From Bacteroidales bacterium (GTDB lineage Bacteria > Bacteroidota > Bacteroidia > Bacteroidales > UBA932), in assembly GCA_017551405.1 (NCBI GenBank), contig JAFZLP010000087.1:1-5385 (forward strand): a DNA stretch of 5,385 bases, read 5' to 3'. Under the pieces are notes generated by a model. The model saw only the letters and a list, made by a program, of their open reading frames with translations. It made no database searches and was not told the DNA's origin. The translations under genes were made by a program, and so were the position numbers. Numbering within the stretch: the first letter of the stretch is position 1; each line of letters opens with the position of its first letter. Below are positions 4,313 through 5,385 of the stretch, piece after piece.

Positions 4313-5385
4313 ATGACGCGGAAGATTGCCAAAAAAGCCCTGATGCTCGCCTCCGGCGGCCTCGCCGCCATGGGCTGCACCGGTGCCCACAAAGAGATCC
4401 CCAACATAGTCTTCATCCTGGCCGATGACCTTGGCTGGGGCGATCTCGGCTGCTATGGGCAGAAGCTGTTCGATACTCCCAACATCGACAGCCTGGCCGC
4501 CCGCGGGATACGCTTCACCCAGTGCTACAGTGGCACTACGGTGAGCGCCCCTTCCCGCTCCTGCCTCATTACCGGCACCCACAGCGGGCATACCCCAATC
4601 CGCGGCAACATGGAGCTGGCCCCGGAGGGCCAGTATCCCCTGCCCGCAGGCGCGAGTACCATCTTCCACGACCTCCAGGCTGCCGGATACCGCACCGGCG
4701 CCTTCGGCAAATGGGGCCTGGGCTTCATCGGCACCAGCGGAGACCCGCTGTCTCAGGGGCTGGACCGTTTCTACGGCTACAACTGCCAGCTGCTGGCCCA
4801 CAGCTACTACCCCGACCACCTCTGGGACGATTCCGCCAGGGTGGAACTCCCCGGCAATGACGGCTCCGTCCCGTACGGCCGGGGCTCTTATTCCGCCGAT
4901 ATGATCCACGCCAAGGCGCTGGAATTCCTCGACAGGGCCGCCGCTGACGGGCAGCGCTTCTTCATGTGGTATCCCACCACCATCCCCCATGCGGAGCTGG
5001 CGGTACCCGAAGACAGCATAATCGCCAAGTACCGGGGAAAGTTCCCGGAAACGCCATACAACGGCACCACAGAGGGCATGTGGGGCTTCCGCAAAGGCGG
5101 CTACTATTCCCAGGATTATCCCCGCGCCACCTTTGCGGCCATGGTAGCCAGGCTCGACGTATACGTGGGCCAGATTGTGGAGCGCCTGCGCGAAAACGGC
5201 CAGCTGGACAACACAGTGATCATCTTCGCCTCCGACAACGGCCCCCACATGGAAGGCGGCGCGGATCCCGACTTCTTCGACAGCAACGGGCCTTTCAGGG
5301 GCTACAAGCGCGATGTCTACGAAGGCGGCATACGCGTACCTATGATAATATGCTGGCCCGGACACATCCCGGAGGGGAAGGTAAG
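4313..5385 (+). CDS. Ser-type S1-family sulfatase lipoprotein (partial, C-terminus cut off)
   Basis: The frame opens at ATG 4313 and stays open to the right edge, giving 357 residues. A basic N-terminus (MTRKIAKKA), a short hydrophobic stretch and AAMGC with Cys22 suggest a lipoprotein signal, although Met at -2 is an imperfect lipobox. The alkaline-phosphatase-fold sulfatase core follows: FILADDLGWGDLGCYG with metal ligands D38 and D39; SAPSRSCLITG with Ser78, the residue to be oxidised to formylglycine, and Arg82; FGKWGLG with Lys133; TIPH with His226; ASDNGPH with D308 and N309; and GYKRDVYEGG with Lys332. All active-site residues seen so far are intact. Having Ser rather than Cys at 78 implies activation by an anaerobic sulfatase-maturating radical-SAM enzyme, not encoded here. 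The likely role is to remove sulfate from a host or algal glycan or other sulfated compound; the exact substrate cannot be told. No other start fits, since the next ATG (4343) would lose the basic n-region. Confidence 0.93.
   Translation, partial: MTRKIAKKALMLASGGLAAMGCTGAHKEIPNIVFILADDLGWGDLGCYGQKLFDTPNIDSLAARGIRFTQCYSGTTVSAPSRSCLITGTHSGHTPIRGNMELAPEGQYPLPAGASTIFHDLQAAGYRTGAFGKWGLGFIGTSGDPLSQGLDRFYGYNCQLLAHSYYPDHLWDDSARVELPGNDGSVPYGRGSYSADMIHAKALEFLDRAAADGQRFFMWYPTTIPHAELAVPEDSIIAKYRGKFPETPYNGTTEGMWGFRKGGYYSQDYPRATFAAMVARLDVYVGQIVERLRENGQLDNTVIIFASDNGPHMEGGADPDFFDSNGPFRGYKRDVYEGGIRVPMIICWPGHIPEGKV

Noticed and set aside
4283..5365. A 360-residue open frame on the minus strand opposite the sulfatase.
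   Set aside because: It is fully antisense to a sulfatase with all catalytic motifs, is low-complexity in Ala/Gly/Val, and matches no family I recognise. GC-rich third positions explain the long shadow.

Overview
The window looks like a chromosomal segment from a Bacteroidales bacterium (phylum Bacteroidota). The main evidence is the promoters: four intergenic regions carry exact TAnnTTTG boxes, the -7 element typical of this phylum. Start codons are preceded by A-rich stretches rather than Shine-Dalgarno sequences. Gene content agrees: several Sec/lipobox lipoproteins, a Ser-type S1 sulfatase, and a TrpB2 of Bacteroidota type. The genus cannot be fixed from the sequence alone.

Layout from left to right. 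(i) 1-194, minus strand: the N-terminal end of a membrane protein, possibly a membrane-anchored LytTR-type regulator, running off the left edge. (ii) 195-363: a divergent intergenic region with one promoter facing each way; between them is an array of operator-like repeats with an exact 20-bp period. (iii) 364-921, plus: an SGNH/GDSL-hydrolase-like protein that lacks the N-terminal block carrying the catalytic serine. Its end overlaps the end of the next gene convergently by 39 bp. (iv) 883-2256, minus: a stand-alone trpB (TrpB2 type). (v) 2257-2505: the trpB leader. It holds an exact promoter, a 16-codon leader peptide with tandem Trp codons, mutually exclusive hairpins and an intrinsic terminator, so it is a complete tryptophan attenuator. 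(vi) 2506-3477, minus: a lipoprotein of the DNA/RNA non-specific endonuclease (NUC1) family. (vii) 3554-4243, plus: an OmpA-family lipoprotein with a glycine zipper, ending in a strong terminator. (viii) 4313 to the right edge, plus: a Ser-type S1 sulfatase with a lipoprotein-like signal, cut off by the window end.

Most genes look like single transcription units rather than one operon. The attenuator ties the orphan trpB to tryptophan supply, since its transcript should be completed only when charged tRNA-Trp is scarce. The nuclease, OmpA-like protein and sulfatase are probably cell-envelope or surface lipoproteins acting in the periplasm or outside the cell. The most informative parts of the window are the trpB attenuator, the phased repeat array at the left, and the serine-less SGNH gene. 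No tRNA, rRNA, CRISPR, insertion sequence or phage gene was seen.
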